From Magicicada septendecula (taxonomy: Eukaryota; Arthropoda; Insecta; Hemiptera; Cicadidae): a stretch of DNA of 64,000 nucleotides. Every line of letters starts with the position of its first letter. Within the stretch, counting starts at the first letter, position 1. Location: assembly GCA_034769895.1 (NCBI GenBank), contig CM068375.1, forward strand, positions 257,639,268 to 257,703,267, written 5' to 3'. Made by a program: the position numbers and the translations under genes. Below, one piece after another: positions 26,078 to 36,701 of the stretch. Under the pieces are notes generated by a model, which saw only the letters and a program-made list of their open reading frames with translations, ran no database searches and was not told the origin of the DNA.

Positions 26078-26838
26078 AAATATAATTAAAAAGGTAATCA
26101 GATAAATCACAGCTACGAAGCATTAATATGCCTTGGTAATTAGCACCAGAAAATGTAAGTGCCCCCAACCAAACCAGAGACTCAAAACAATAACCAACCC
26201 TCACTTTAACCATAATAAGCAATAAGCATATGTGACCATGAAAATACTTTCACAATTTAAAGAACATCAGACAGCCCCCTTTGCGTGACTAGAATTCTGC
26301 CATGACCGCATGACATGAAAGCACAAAATAACTAACTCTCTAATAGCTTTAATTGGATAAAAGGTAGAATTTAGAGCAGACTGCGGATATGCGTGTGTGT
26401 GTAATTTTCTTACACATTATAAGCAGATATAATAGATTTCATTAGGTTTAATTGTGTAATGTTCACACATGCAGTCACAGAACTGAACATGAGAGTTTGT
26501 GCAAAAGTCTAACGGTTAAAACTTCATGAGTGAGCTTCTGGGAGCTTCCGTGCATTCACAATGTCGTTGAGATAGAATTAAATAATTAGACTGGTCCCAC
26601 CTGGATCGTCCGGTGCACTTAAGCAATACTGTGGCTGATCAGTAGTGTCTCGGTTGTACTAAGAAGTCCTGGGGCGGCGTAGCGTCATAAGTGTGTCTGA
26701 ACGGTAGATCTCGACTGACGGCATATCATGGCTAAAGGATCGTCTCTGCCAGGAGGGTGGACAGTTGGTCGTCACGTGACGTCAAAGCCGCTCGTTTTAA
26801 AAACACATCGCCTACAATGCCGAACCCAGTACGGCACA
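25386..26838 (-). repeat. LTR 3 of the gag-only array
   Basis: 1453 bp, shared between units 2 and 3, with a (TA)n tract at about 26045-26074. Confidence 0.9.
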
Positions 26839-27749
26839 CCCTCACCCCAAATGGGCAACATGGTTGACCCAAATCAAAGCAGTACTCAAGCACGACGGCT
26901 GCGGGAATCCTGGAAAAATCTCAGATTCTAAATCGCACTTGGTGGGTTCAGTACTCAGGAAAACGAAAGAGGCAGAAGGAAGAGGTGTGAGTCTGTGAAT
27001 GTGTGTCTGAAAGAGAAGATGGAAGTGTGCGTCCTGCATGCTCGCCGGGCCCTGGTCCGCATGCAGATATAAGGAACAGAACAGAACAGGAGAAAGAGAA
27101 GAATCACCGGAACCGGCTCTGAGAACTGACCACCAAGGCCTCCTAAACCCAACAACTGAGACCCAGGACCATTGACACTATTCCCCCCCTTCCCAGGACT
27201 GAAAATCTCTACCACACTGCGACCATCCCCCACGCGAGTCCTCTCCTCCATGCCAAACTCTCGGGACCGCCCCAACACGTCACCCTCTCCAGTGACCACC
27301 AGCTAACTCTCCTTGGTACTCACATATTCACGCCCGAAGGCTAACAAGGTGCTACAAACCTTGATATGCGAGTACCCTTCGAGAACCGTCCACCTCGTGG
27401 ACCGACCAGCCATGTTCAGCAAACAAGGCATCATCAATCCTTGCCACATGACTGGCCCACCTCCCCACACTAGGGTGGGCGGACCCGAATCACAAGGCTG
27501 AGAAGACCGCGCAGAGGGCACGCGAACATCAATCCCTTCTCTTACTTTTTCAAATACAGGGTAACTAGCAAGGGGGGGGTTACTTTTCCAACATCTAAAC
27601 AAACCACACTTAATCCGGAACTTAATTCCCGAGTGGCTCCCTCCGGAAATTAGGATGATTGGAAGAAACCAAGGCTCGCGTGGGCAGGGGCTCAACCCTG
27701 AAATAGATGAACACCACTGGGACTGTGGGGAACATCTACCCGCTACCCG

Positions 27750-29639
27750 TTAACCGCTTCTTCTCACCTTTCTGTGACGGACTTTCGGTACTCGTTCCTT
27801 TCGGACACAACTCTCTGAGAGATTATTTCGTGTTGAGCTGCACTGCTTCGTTTCTTCTGAATCAGAATCAAGGCAACGTAACTCGCTACTCTCACTTCGC
27901 TTTGGATTATCCTTGTCGTCTAACTCCTCTGCTACAATTTCTTCCTTTTCTTCTACACTTTCCCTTTCTTCGTCCCCATAATCCAAATCAACATCATGAC
28001 ACTGCACCTCCTCACCATCTTCCAGTTGCTCCTCTGATCCATCTTCAACCGCATCTTTACCAGCTCCTTCACAAACTTCTTCACTAACCTCTTCTCCGAT
28101 CTCATTGACATCAACACGTTCATCATCATAATCTAAATTTTCATCATCATCAACATCATCGCCATCATGTCCACTACCACCATCTGAACACTGCACATCT
28201 TCGTCCTCCTCTAGTTGCTCACCTGGTCCACCTGAAACTTCTTTCCGATCTTCGGAATCTTCAACACTACTTACAGAAGGCGTCTGCACATCTTCACACA
28301 CTACATCATTCTCACTCGCACACTCCACAACGCTGCCACCAAATTTCTCCTCAACTTCTACCTCGTCTACTTCTACCACACTTGCGGCATGAACATCCCC
28401 TTGTCCATCCGCAACCTCAGAAACACTTGCAGCCTGGACATCCCCTTGTCCATCTGCAAACTCAGACTCTTGAGTCTCACTAACACCTATAACTATACTT
28501 CCCTGTGCAGCATCCGCAGACCGCTCTTCTGACTCTTCCTTCGATTCCTCTCCTTCACCACTCTCAGCAACTACAACATCCTCAACATTTTCAACCCTGG
28601 AAGCTAGCTGTCCAGGTTCATGGGCAATGACTAAATTAATTTCTACTGGCGATGGTAAAGCTACACCATCAAGTGACTTCTCATATCCCTGCGTAGACGA
28701 TGATGATGTCACAGGATCTGGATCCCTCGCGAACAATACCGGAACAAATTCTGCGGCATCTGGATTCAACCATGACGTCCTCTCTGAGTCCTCTAATTCC
28801 GTATTAACTGACGTGTTCTTATGCTCTTTTATTGATCCACAGAAGTTATTCCGCTTTTCTTCTTCTGCTTCACCTTCTTCATTCACTACTCTATTAGACA
28901 CTGGTAATTCCTCTGGAACCTTTAAACTCTCACTTTTCTCCAAATAAGTATAACGCCTATCTACAGGCTCCCTACTTGCCGATGTCTGTTTACTAACATA
29001 ACTACTTCTTCCCCTGTTAATTTCATACTTATTTCTTCTCTCAGCTGTAACTGTTGTTACTGTCTTCACACTTGCCACCCCCTTGTAGCCTCCATTACTT
29101 CCGGAATATTCAGTTTTTCTTACAGTTTCTTGTGTTCTCCTCCAACCCCCATGTTTGTCCTTTTTGGCTCTTCCTAATGAACCACTGGAGTATTGGACAT
29201 CTTTAGCAGCTCTTTCCCGGGACTCATCATTCTCCTGGACTCTCCTAGCATGCGCACACCACCGGTCCAGGTCCGCAAAACAACGTGGAGGATCTGTGAA
29301 AACTAGCCGGGATCTCTCTTGGGGATTCAGACCTTCTCGTATTACTTGTATTACTTCCGTCTCGGGCAATCCCAACCTTAATATACGGGCATCTTTCCGT
29401 ATATCATGCACGAAGTCCCCCAATGCCTCTCCATTGGCCTGTAGGCGATAGAATAAATCTAACTTAAGCTGGATACGTCGTCGATGGGGTATGAAGAAAT
29501 CCAACACTTCCCCATGGAAAGTGTCAACACTGCAGCCCCGACGCAGAGTGTTGGTGACCAGACCGACCAATGAACCCCGGCAATACGGGTATATAAGGGA
29601 CAAGACCTCCTCATCGGACACACCCGGGAAATCTGCCAA
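27750..29639 (-). CDS. Gag-like protein, unit 3 (629 aa)
   Basis: Third copy of the capsid-like plus acidic protein, a handful of residues different from units 1 and 2 and with an open frame. The enclosing internal region is about 345 bp shorter than the others, but outside this ORF. Confidence 0.75.
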   Translation of the reverse strand: MADFPGVSDEEVLSLIYPYCRGSLVGLVTNTLRRGCSVDTFHGEVLDFFIPHRRRIQLKLDLFYRLQANGEALGDFVHDIRKDARILRLGLPETEVIQVIREGLNPQERSRLVFTDPPRCFADLDRWCAHARRVQENDESRERAAKDVQYSSGSLGRAKKDKHGGWRRTQETVRKTEYSGSNGGYKGVASVKTVTTVTAERRNKYEINRGRSSYVSKQTSASREPVDRRYTYLEKSESLKVPEELPVSNRVVNEEGEAEEEKRNNFCGSIKEHKNTSVNTELEDSERTSWLNPDAAEFVPVLFARDPDPVTSSSSTQGYEKSLDGVALPSPVEINLVIAHEPGQLASRVENVEDVVVAESGEGEESKEESEERSADAAQGSIVIGVSETQESEFADGQGDVQAASVSEVADGQGDVHAASVVEVDEVEVEEKFGGSVVECASENDVVCEDVQTPSVSSVEDSEDRKEVSGGPGEQLEEDEDVQCSDGGSGHDGDDVDDDENLDYDDERVDVNEIGEEVSEEVCEGAGKDAVEDGSEEQLEDGEEVQCHDVDLDYGDEERESVEEKEEIVAEELDDKDNPKRSESSELRCLDSDSEETKQCSSTRNNLSESCVRKERVPKVRHRKVRRSG

Positions 29640-30679
29640 CTGCAGGACCAGGTCAAGAAGACCAACAACCTGTCCTCATCTACTCCATCCAACACCGAAA
29701 GTTTCTGGAGAATCCCTGAAATGGGGTGGGGCAATTCCTTGTAACATACCGTCGCCAGAGTTGCACAATCCTCAAACACAACAATAAAACGTAAATCCCA
29801 ATGAAACACCTAACACAAACTTAACCTACAAAACATAATGACAAAGAATCCGGAAAAAAACTCAAGTACTCTTCTTCCTTTGAGCCGCTCCAGAGTGTTA
29901 TAGGGATGCGACGAGATGGGTGTCATAAAGGCAGAGAAACAGCCATGCAAAATACCCAGAAGAGAACACGACACAAAATAACAAAACTGACTCACTATAT
30001 ACAATCCACAAAGTACACATAAAATTCAATATAATCGAAAATATATAACTATCAAGTCCATGACATCTGGTCGGACCATAACCGCATTCAGAATCCACGA
30101 TACCACAATGCAGCGCCCTCAATAACCAAATACTACCTAACGGGGTGCTATAAAACACGTTGTCTATTCCATGAAACAAATCGCAATCAAAATCAACAAG
30201 TACTGACGGCTCTCATCACGTTCAAAATCTGTCTAAGCTCCAGAGTATGCGCAAGTAAATGCATCAGCTCACATTCATTTTGAAAACCATCAATCACATG
30301 CTTAAAACCCCCTTCCAAAACCTACCTTACACTCAACATCACAAAATAATTACTTAAACACTAACACATATTAAATCATTTTAAACTTCAACAACCCCTT
30401 ATTCATTTTATAAAATATGTTATTATTCTGATTATTCATTTTATTAAATCGTTACATTACCATTAACTTTCCTTTCAACACTTGGATTCAGATTAAACCA
30501 AATTTGAAATAATTTGCAAGTCCCAACACCAGCTGACATGCCTGTAGCCACACCAAGTTTCATTTAAGAAAATAAATACAAGCCCCCAGATTCTAAAACT
30601 TCCAAATTTCAAAAAAAAATAAGGCAGAAATAATATCTACTCCATCCATAGAATCATAACCACGCTCTGATCTACCATT

Positions 30680-31332
30680 TGAAACCCCCTTTTATTTTTA
30701 TAAGTTTTTTTGTAAATTTTTTTTATTTTATTTTTTTATTTTATTGAGTTTTTTTTTGTGTAAAAGGGGAGAGTCATAATATTTAGAACTAGGTGTTGAA
30801 CCTAGAGGAAGCAAAAGTGTGCAAGGCCTAATTACATTTACAGACATGTCCCCCCAGGTGAATGACAGGACTTGCAAATGAAAAAGTCTATTAACAAACA
30901 AGCGTATACTTTATTAAGCCTGCAACTCTTACATGAGATGACAAGTTATAGATTGAACAAGAGCAAAATTAACTGCAGGATTATATATATCAATTAATAT
31001 TCTTAATGGCATAAAATGTGAGTGAATTGAATATTCACATATATCGCATAAATCCTGCCACATTTTGTTCAAGTTAATGGTTGCAATAATATTATTCACA
31101 AAATAGAACATCACTAATCCATAAGTGTTGTATAGAAAGGACTTAAAATAGGCTAGCCTTTTAGTATCTTAGTAAGCACATTTATGATCTTTTAATTTAT
31201 ACATATTCCCCCAACAAAATATATAAAGATTACACACACAAGCACATACACAACATAAATGACACAACATCCCTCATTTCTGTACCAAACCCCTCATGAA
31301 ACCCATTTCAACTTGAATAAATGAATGCACAA

Positions 31333-31368
<36 letters not shown>

Positions 31369-32891
31369 AAATATAATTAAAAAGGTAATCAGATAAATCA
31401 CAGCTACGAAGCATTAATATGCCTTGGTATTTAGCACCAGAAAATGTAAGTGCCCCCAACCAAACCAGAGACTCAAAACAATAACCAACCCTCACTTTAA
31501 CCATAATAAGCAATAAGCATATGTGACCATGAAAATACTTTCACAATTTAAAGAACATCAGACAGCCCCCTTTGCGTGACTAGAATTCTGCCATGACCGC
31601 ATGACATGAAAGCACAAAATAACTAACTCTCTAATAGCTTTAATTGGATAAAAGGTAGAATTTAGAGCAGACTGCGGATATGCGTGTGTGTGTAATTTTC
31701 TTACACATTATAAGCAGATATAATAGATTTCATTAGGTTTAATTGTGTAATGTTCACACATGCAGTCACAGAACTGAACATGAGAGTTTGTGCAAAAGTT
31801 TAACGGTTAAAACTTCATGAGTGAGCTTCTGGGAGCTTCCGTGCATTCACAATGTCGTTGAGATAGAATTAAATAATTAGAATGGTCCCACCTGGATCGT
31901 CCGGTGCACTTAAGCAATACTGTGGCTGATCAGTAGTGTCTCGGTTGTACTAAGAAGTCCTGGGGCGGCGTAGCGTCATAAGTGTGTCTGAACGGTAGAT
32001 CTCGACTGACGGCATATCATGGCTAAAGGATCGTCTCTGCCAGGAGGGTGGACAGTTGGTCGTCACACCCGACACCCATCTCGCCCTTGTTCGAGCACCT
32101 GTGACATGCAATGAGTTGTATAGGGTGTCATAAGGAAATGATCTCGCCACATACGTCATCCGCATTAAATATCTAACACACACTTTAAAGCTTCAACAGC
32201 CACTACACACACATCGCCACTAATTCGTATTAATCAGTATTGAACTCCCCAGCTGTGACTTATTTCACTCAACTATCAATTACGTTTTAAGTATTTCATT
32301 GAGAATGTTCAAATTAATTAACTGAGTACTTCATAATTATTAATGACACAAAAAACAACAGCTGAGTGCAAGATGCATTATCATTTTCTTTACTGAAGTC
32401 AATTTGACCCGCAACATTTACATTCATATTAAGTTAATCTTTAATTTGCATTAACGCCCAAATTGAAAACTGATATACACGCACACACACGCAGGGTATA
32501 TTTTATAATTAAAGCTGAAACACAAAATTTATATTTCGGGTTAAAATATTTTTAGAACCCGTTAACTTGTACATACCTGGAGCAGAACTTTATTCAGCCA
32601 ACCATAGAGAAAGTCGACGAAGTCCTGAATTGATGAGTGCCGTCAGCCGAGAGCAGATGATCTGGTTGAGGGTTCAAACAGAAATGAGACAGATTCAAAG
32701 TGTCTATCTAACCACGAAACCTCACGGACGCAGGAATGTACAAAAACAGCTGGACGCGCCAACTGAATTTCGTCGCTGCACAACAACAGTGAGCATAGCA
32801 CAACGGCGACGAGATGCCGTGGCCGCGCGTGACGTCAAAGCCGCTCGTTTTAAAAACACATCGCCTACAATGCCGAACCCAGTACGGCACA
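30680..32891 (-). repeat. LTR 4 of the gag-only array, interrupted
   Basis: 1450 bp of LTR sequence split by a 762-bp foreign segment (32067-32828). It resumes with GTGACGTCAAAGCC and ends with ACGGCACA at 32891, the right end of the array. Confidence 0.85.
32067..32828. mobile_element. 762-bp insertion inside LTR 4
   Basis: It interrupts the LTR between CGTCAC and GTGACG, sequence that is continuous in LTR1-3. Both ends carry a CATCTCG motif in inverted orientation (about 32076 and 32811), a weak sign of terminal inverted repeats. Otherwise it is AT-rich on the left and GC-richer on the right (32570-32828), with an isolated ORF crossing into the LTR that I do not believe. Family unknown. 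Confidence 0.55.
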
Positions 32892-33773
32892 AGATCTGAG
32901 TTAAATGAATTCAATTAAAATAAAACTTAATTACATTTAAATTTTATTTTTTTTATTAAATCAATTTGAATAAATGTCTAGATCAAGATTATTAACATGT
33001 CTAGAGGTAAGAGTGTTTTAAATGTGTGTAACACCGTATAGCTTAAGAGATGAACTTAATAACGAGTGATATCTTGATCGGAGATTATTAACAATGTTTT
33101 ATTATTTATAATGCTTGTTAAAACAATAAACATGAAATTTTAACTACTCATAAATTTACTACTCTTATTATAGTTACACCTGGTATTGTTATAATTATTT
33201 ACAACCTGCATATACAAAAGGTATCGTTTATAATTTTGGGCCCCAAAGAACGTGGGGCCACATAAATTACAGTATATCAAATTTATGTTATGTATCGTTG
33301 TAATATGTTGTAAAATTATTTGAAAAGACACTTTCAGATTGAGATCCTAGAAAAATTTGTCAATAACTATTACCGTTCTTAGCAATATTGGTAATCAAAA
33401 CATTTAAGGAAGTACGTTCTTTATTTAAAAGATTCTGACAATGATCTAATAGTAACCAGAATGTGTTCATCTCCCATATTGATATAGCATAAAATTTCAT
33501 TTTGCTTCAAGCTTAGACCCCTGATATTTCATTTTATTGTACAAAAATAAAAATCTTAAATTTAATGTTAAAGTGATGCTGTTTCAAATAGCAAAGATCT
33601 AATATGCAAGTATTGCCAAAAGAAAAAAAAAACAATTTCAATGAGAACACAACGACTCACCACCCGTCTGATTTTCACAGTTCTTTCAACATGTGATTTT
33701 AGCTCCATGTAATAAGTAACATTTCATGCGTACCTGTTTAAAAATTAAACAAAGCGTAATAAATATAACGTAC
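32892..33773. other. Intron sequence, no feature recognised
   Basis: AT-rich DNA between the LTR array and the short cysteine-rich exon. No supported ORF or repeat. Confidence 0.4.
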
Positions 33774-33834
33774 ATGGGATGCAGTACTTGTCCACGCATT
33801 TGCAGCCTTCTGGACACGTCGTGCTGTTGGTGCA
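33774..33834 (-). CDS. Secreted cysteine-rich protein, 61-nt internal exon
   Basis: Too short for an ORF list. On the minus strand a pyrimidine-rich acceptor (TTCTGTGTTTGCAG) precedes 33834 and a GTACGT donor follows 33774. In phase 0 the exon reads CTNSTTCPEGCKCVDKYCIP plus one base (T). That base completes a cysteine codon with the GT that opens the exon at 3333, and the phase-0 start matches the phase-0 donor at 49495. Five Cys in 20 residues match the style of the terminal exon. NST is a possible N-glycosylation site. The intron to the terminal exon is about 30 kb and holds the duplication unit B and the LTR array. The joins are inferred and lack transcript evidence. Confidence 0.6.
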
Positions 33835-33899
33835 CTGCAAACACAGAACAAATAAACACATCTAACAAAGTCAGTACACTATCTTGTAAGAGAGAAATA

Positions 33900-33902
<3 letters not shown>

Positions 33903-33935
<33 letters not shown>
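33903..33935. repeat. (TG)n microsatellite
   Basis: About 16 TG units, roughly 70 bp upstream of the short exon on the minus strand. Confidence 0.9.
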
Positions 33936-33938
<3 letters not shown>

Positions 33939-34861
33939 GAGGACAAGCGGGTTAATCGTTCCCTTTGCCAACATGAAGTACAGACAGTACTTATTTATTG
34001 TTACATTTCGTAGTATAATATTTGGTTATTGTCAGGTTTCGTAAAATTCTCTAAAGGAGAATTAATACAAGGGGAAGGAGCGAGTCTATAATTATTCAAA
34101 TATTTATAGGGCAGGTTATTAGAACACGTTTGTGCTTTCACCATGGAGTTAAAACCTGATGGTAGATCACCTAAGAATAAAGGGTTAAATATTTCAGAAG
34201 ACGTTTACAGAAGACGATCAATTGCTGATACCTGAAAACAAAACAGAACTGCAAGTGGCTTTAAAGTATAGGAGAGAAGAGAAGGGAATTAATAACGGTA
34301 AAAACTAAAGTTCGAGTAATTGATGAAGCAACGCACAAAATAATAATAGAAATTGACGGGGCACTGGGAGAGCAATGGGGAGCGTTTCAATATTTGATAA
34401 TTGTCAGATATAGTTATAGTTAATAATTATCGTTATTATATGTAGTTATCAGATAGTTATCTAACAGTTAAAACGGGATTACAGGAAGTAAATGTCAAGA
34501 AAATTGTTCAAAAAAAAAGACTAAGCCCTGTTATGAATAAACAATTTAATAATTAGGGGAGTCTTTAGCAAATTACAAAAGACGATACTTAGATAATTTG
34601 TATACCTATTTTGTTGTCTGGATTTAACTCATGAGTGTTCAGATTGCCTAAAGCTAGCTTTCCAAGTACACACCTTTTGGAAGAGACAGTGACAGCCGTC
34701 TTCGGGCAGTTCGCAATGCCGACATCATGTGTTGTGAAATAAGTGCAGAAAAGGGAAATGTAGGCTAAGGAAATGAAGTATGTAGAAGAGTACTAGTAAG
34801 TACGAAGGCATACAGTACGAGAAATGTAAAGTTCATTTTTGGTTTGGTCTCCAAGTTGCGT
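33936..34861. other. Intron sequence, no feature recognised
   Basis: AT-rich with no supported ORF or repeat end. Confidence 0.4.
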
Positions 34862-34930
34862 ATTTTAATAAATTATATAGACTGGTAATTACCTTAATCT
34901 AATTCCTTCCTTGCAACTTTTGATTGTTTA

Positions 34931-34975
34931 CGTAACGGCGCGTTTCAGGAACACAGTTCCATCATCAGGTTATAA
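34931..34975 (-). ncRNA. Hammerhead ribozyme motif (minus strand), altered cleavage site
   Basis: The minus strand reads CTGATGA (34968-34962), a stem-II hairpin GGAAC/GTTCC, then GAAAC (34946-34942), GCG and CC. Where copy 2 has the cleavage triplet GTC, this copy has GCC, so self-cleavage is unlikely. Stem I can form between TAAC and GTTA. Confidence 0.55.
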
Positions 34976-35245
34976 AAATGAAATCATCAATTAATCACTC
35001 GTCGTTAAGTTTAAAATAAAACCACTGCACAACATTCGAATACACGCGAACACATAGCTATGTGCATTCACACACGTGCGCGTCGTCGTAAAGTTAAAAG
35101 TCGACTGATTTTGTTATCGCAAACTTATACAGGCAGTCGTCTGCTTTCTTCTTGTTGTGTGCGTATTTAAATGCTATGGCAGCCATGGGCCACAGTACTG
35201 TGGACCTAACGTGAACACCCTACGTTCAGGATTTTTATTGTTCCA

Positions 35246-35281
35246 CTGATGATGGCAGCCATTGGAGCTGCCGAAACGTTT
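35246..35281 (+). ncRNA. Hammerhead ribozyme motif (plus strand)
   Basis: CTGATGA (35246-35252) is followed by a 6-bp stem II, GGCAGC/GCTGCC, with a 7-nt loop, then GAAAC (35273-35277) and GTT. CCA before and TGG after can pair as stem I. Stem III is the short palindrome ACGT, as in minimal Penelope-type hammerheads. The cleavage triplet here is GTT in place of GTC. Confidence 0.6.
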
Positions 35282-35340
35282 GGTTTGTAAATAAACCATG
35301 GACCACGGCCAAACAGCCCGGATAACTTTGATCATAGAAA

Positions 35341-35590
35341 TAATCTTGTTTCTCTCCATTCATCCGGGATCCTGCATCTTCTCCAATACATATTCAGCAA
35401 ATGTAGCAGTCTATACTTAATGTAGTACAGTATATTCAGTAGTTCTGAGTTTATCTCATTCAATCCAACTGCTTTTCGATTGTTCATGGACGAGAGTGCT
35501 TCTTCGAGTTCCTCAAATGTTATTGAATGAACGTATTGGAAATTACAATATTTGATCTTAAAATTACTATAGACAAGCAATAAAATATGA
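35341..35590 (-). mobile_element. LINE fragment, N-terminal part of reverse transcriptase
   Basis: The minus strand reads ITFEELEEALSSMNNRKAVG, then INSELL and later RIPDEWRETRL, matching the start of non-LTR RT domains (EEALxxMKNGKAxGxDxIxxELL...IPEEWKxA). It stops at the edge of the composite repeat. 5' and 3' truncated. Confidence 0.7.
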
Positions 35591-36040
35591 GTTCACGACT
35601 TGTATTTTAATAATATTTTTATTTATTACGCTATCAGTAACCGATAATATATTGTCAACATAAACAATTTTAAAAACCCAATTACACTATAAGTACGTTA
35701 ACACACATGCGTCTAATGTCACAAGAATATTAGGCCCGTACAATTCGTAAGTTGCAATAATAAAACAATATTTCTTATACTTCATTGATTTTATTCCTAC
35801 GTTCAAATAAATATTATTTAAATAAGCAATATTATAAATCTATAAAACATATATAAACCCACTTTCTCTCTCGCTCAAGCACACACGCACACGCACAATA
35901 TTTTGTCATGATATTTGAGACTTGACCTAAGACGAATTTTCGTGTCTCCGAATCTGAGGACAAATCCCATTCAGCCAAAGAGCAAATAGAACGAGATGAG
36001 ACGAACGACAGTGCAGGCCGAGCGTTGAGAAGGATGAAGC

Positions 36041-36042
<2 letters not shown>
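35591..36042. other. AT-rich sequence, no feature recognised
   Basis: No supported ORF; a short ACACGC run lies at about 35880-35897. Confidence 0.4.

Positions 36043-36113
<71 letters not shown>
36043..36113. repeat. (AG)n microsatellite
   Basis: About 35 uninterrupted AG units, the longest and purest simple repeat in the window. Confidence 0.95.
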
Positions 36114-36116
<3 letters not shown>

Positions 36117-36362
36117 ATAGGCTTTGCCTTCGTTTTCCGGCGCGTGCTTAATTTTTATGGTTGCAAATACGAATGTTATTTACCAAATAATGTTGAGTGA
36201 CCGTCATTATTACGAAAACTTTAACTTTATGTTATTAATTTATAAATATTGTAAGCTTTTTATTTCTGAAGTTATTTATAAGCCATATTTTAACAATCGC
36301 AACTGATTTAGAAATAGATTTATATGAAGTGATTTTGGAATTTCGCTAAATTTTTTAACAGC

Positions 36363-36412
36363 TATGGGGGGGAGGTTTGATCCCTCTGACCCCCGGAGTA
36401 GTTACGCCACTG
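36363..36412. mobile_element. Possible right terminus of a hAT-like element
   Basis: The segment ends in GGAGTAGTTACGCCACTG, which resembles the right TIR (TAGCTACGCCACTG) of hAT-type elements with a G-rich subterminus. No matching left end was found, so it is a fragment at best. Confidence 0.35.
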
Positions 36413-36701
36413 TGTGTTCACAAATCAAGGTTGGGTGCTGGCATATGGCATATGGCATAATCAAGGGCCCGTCTGGAATAGGCGTCACATGGCTGCGTCG
36501 ACGGAGTTTTTGGAAGCGTCGGCGCGCATTGGAAGTGACTGTTTTGATGTTTTTGCCCCTGGTAACCGCGGACTTAAAAGTGACGCTAAGGTATTTTGCA
36601 AGCACCCTTGGGGGTAATTCTAGAAGAACCAAAACGGACTGGAGTTTGGTAAAGATATTGTATGTGTCGTCCTGTAGCACTGAGGATATAGTTCTGGGTG
36701 T

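Larger units (their letters stand above)
14127..32891 (-). mobile_element. Tandem array of a gag-only LTR retrotransposon (TR-GAG-like), 4 LTRs and 3 internal regions
   Basis: Four near-identical direct repeats of about 1.45 kb, beginning TGAAACCCC and ending ACGGCACA on the plus strand (TG...CA), alternate with three internal regions of 4186, 4186 and 3841 bp. Read on the minus strand, each internal region starts with a primer-binding site (TGGTAGATCAGAGCGTGG, resembling animal initiator-Met tRNA ends) and finishes with a G-rich polypurine tract next to the LTR. Each carries one long gag-like ORF and nothing resembling protease, RT, RNase H or integrase. The outer flanks AGAC and AGAT may be an eroded 4-bp target duplication. 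Near-identity of units says the array is young. It probably arose by unequal LTR recombination. Mobilisation would need pol from a partner element. Confidence 0.85.
34862..35340. repeat. Composite repeat with two hammerhead motifs, copy 1
   Basis: It matches 47802-48141 along its length, except for about 140 bp (about 35068-35205) present only here. It carries a minus-strand hammerhead-like motif near its left end and a plus-strand one near its right end. No coding capacity. The right end abuts a LINE fragment. The motifs point to a Penelope-like element terminal repeat or a retrozyme-type non-autonomous unit. Confidence 0.7.

Noticed and set aside
16816-29639. The three 629-aa ORFs as a tandem host gene family
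   Set aside because: Each sits between LTRs, with primer-binding site and polypurine tract in the right places, so they belong to a mobile element.
32567-32899. 110-codon plus-strand ORF
   Set aside because: It crosses from the inserted 762-bp sequence into LTR sequence and shows no domain, so the frame is accidental.
33686-33946. 86-codon minus-strand ORF over the short exon
   Set aside because: It runs in another frame through the (TG)n tract; the supported coding segment is only the 61 nt between splice sites.
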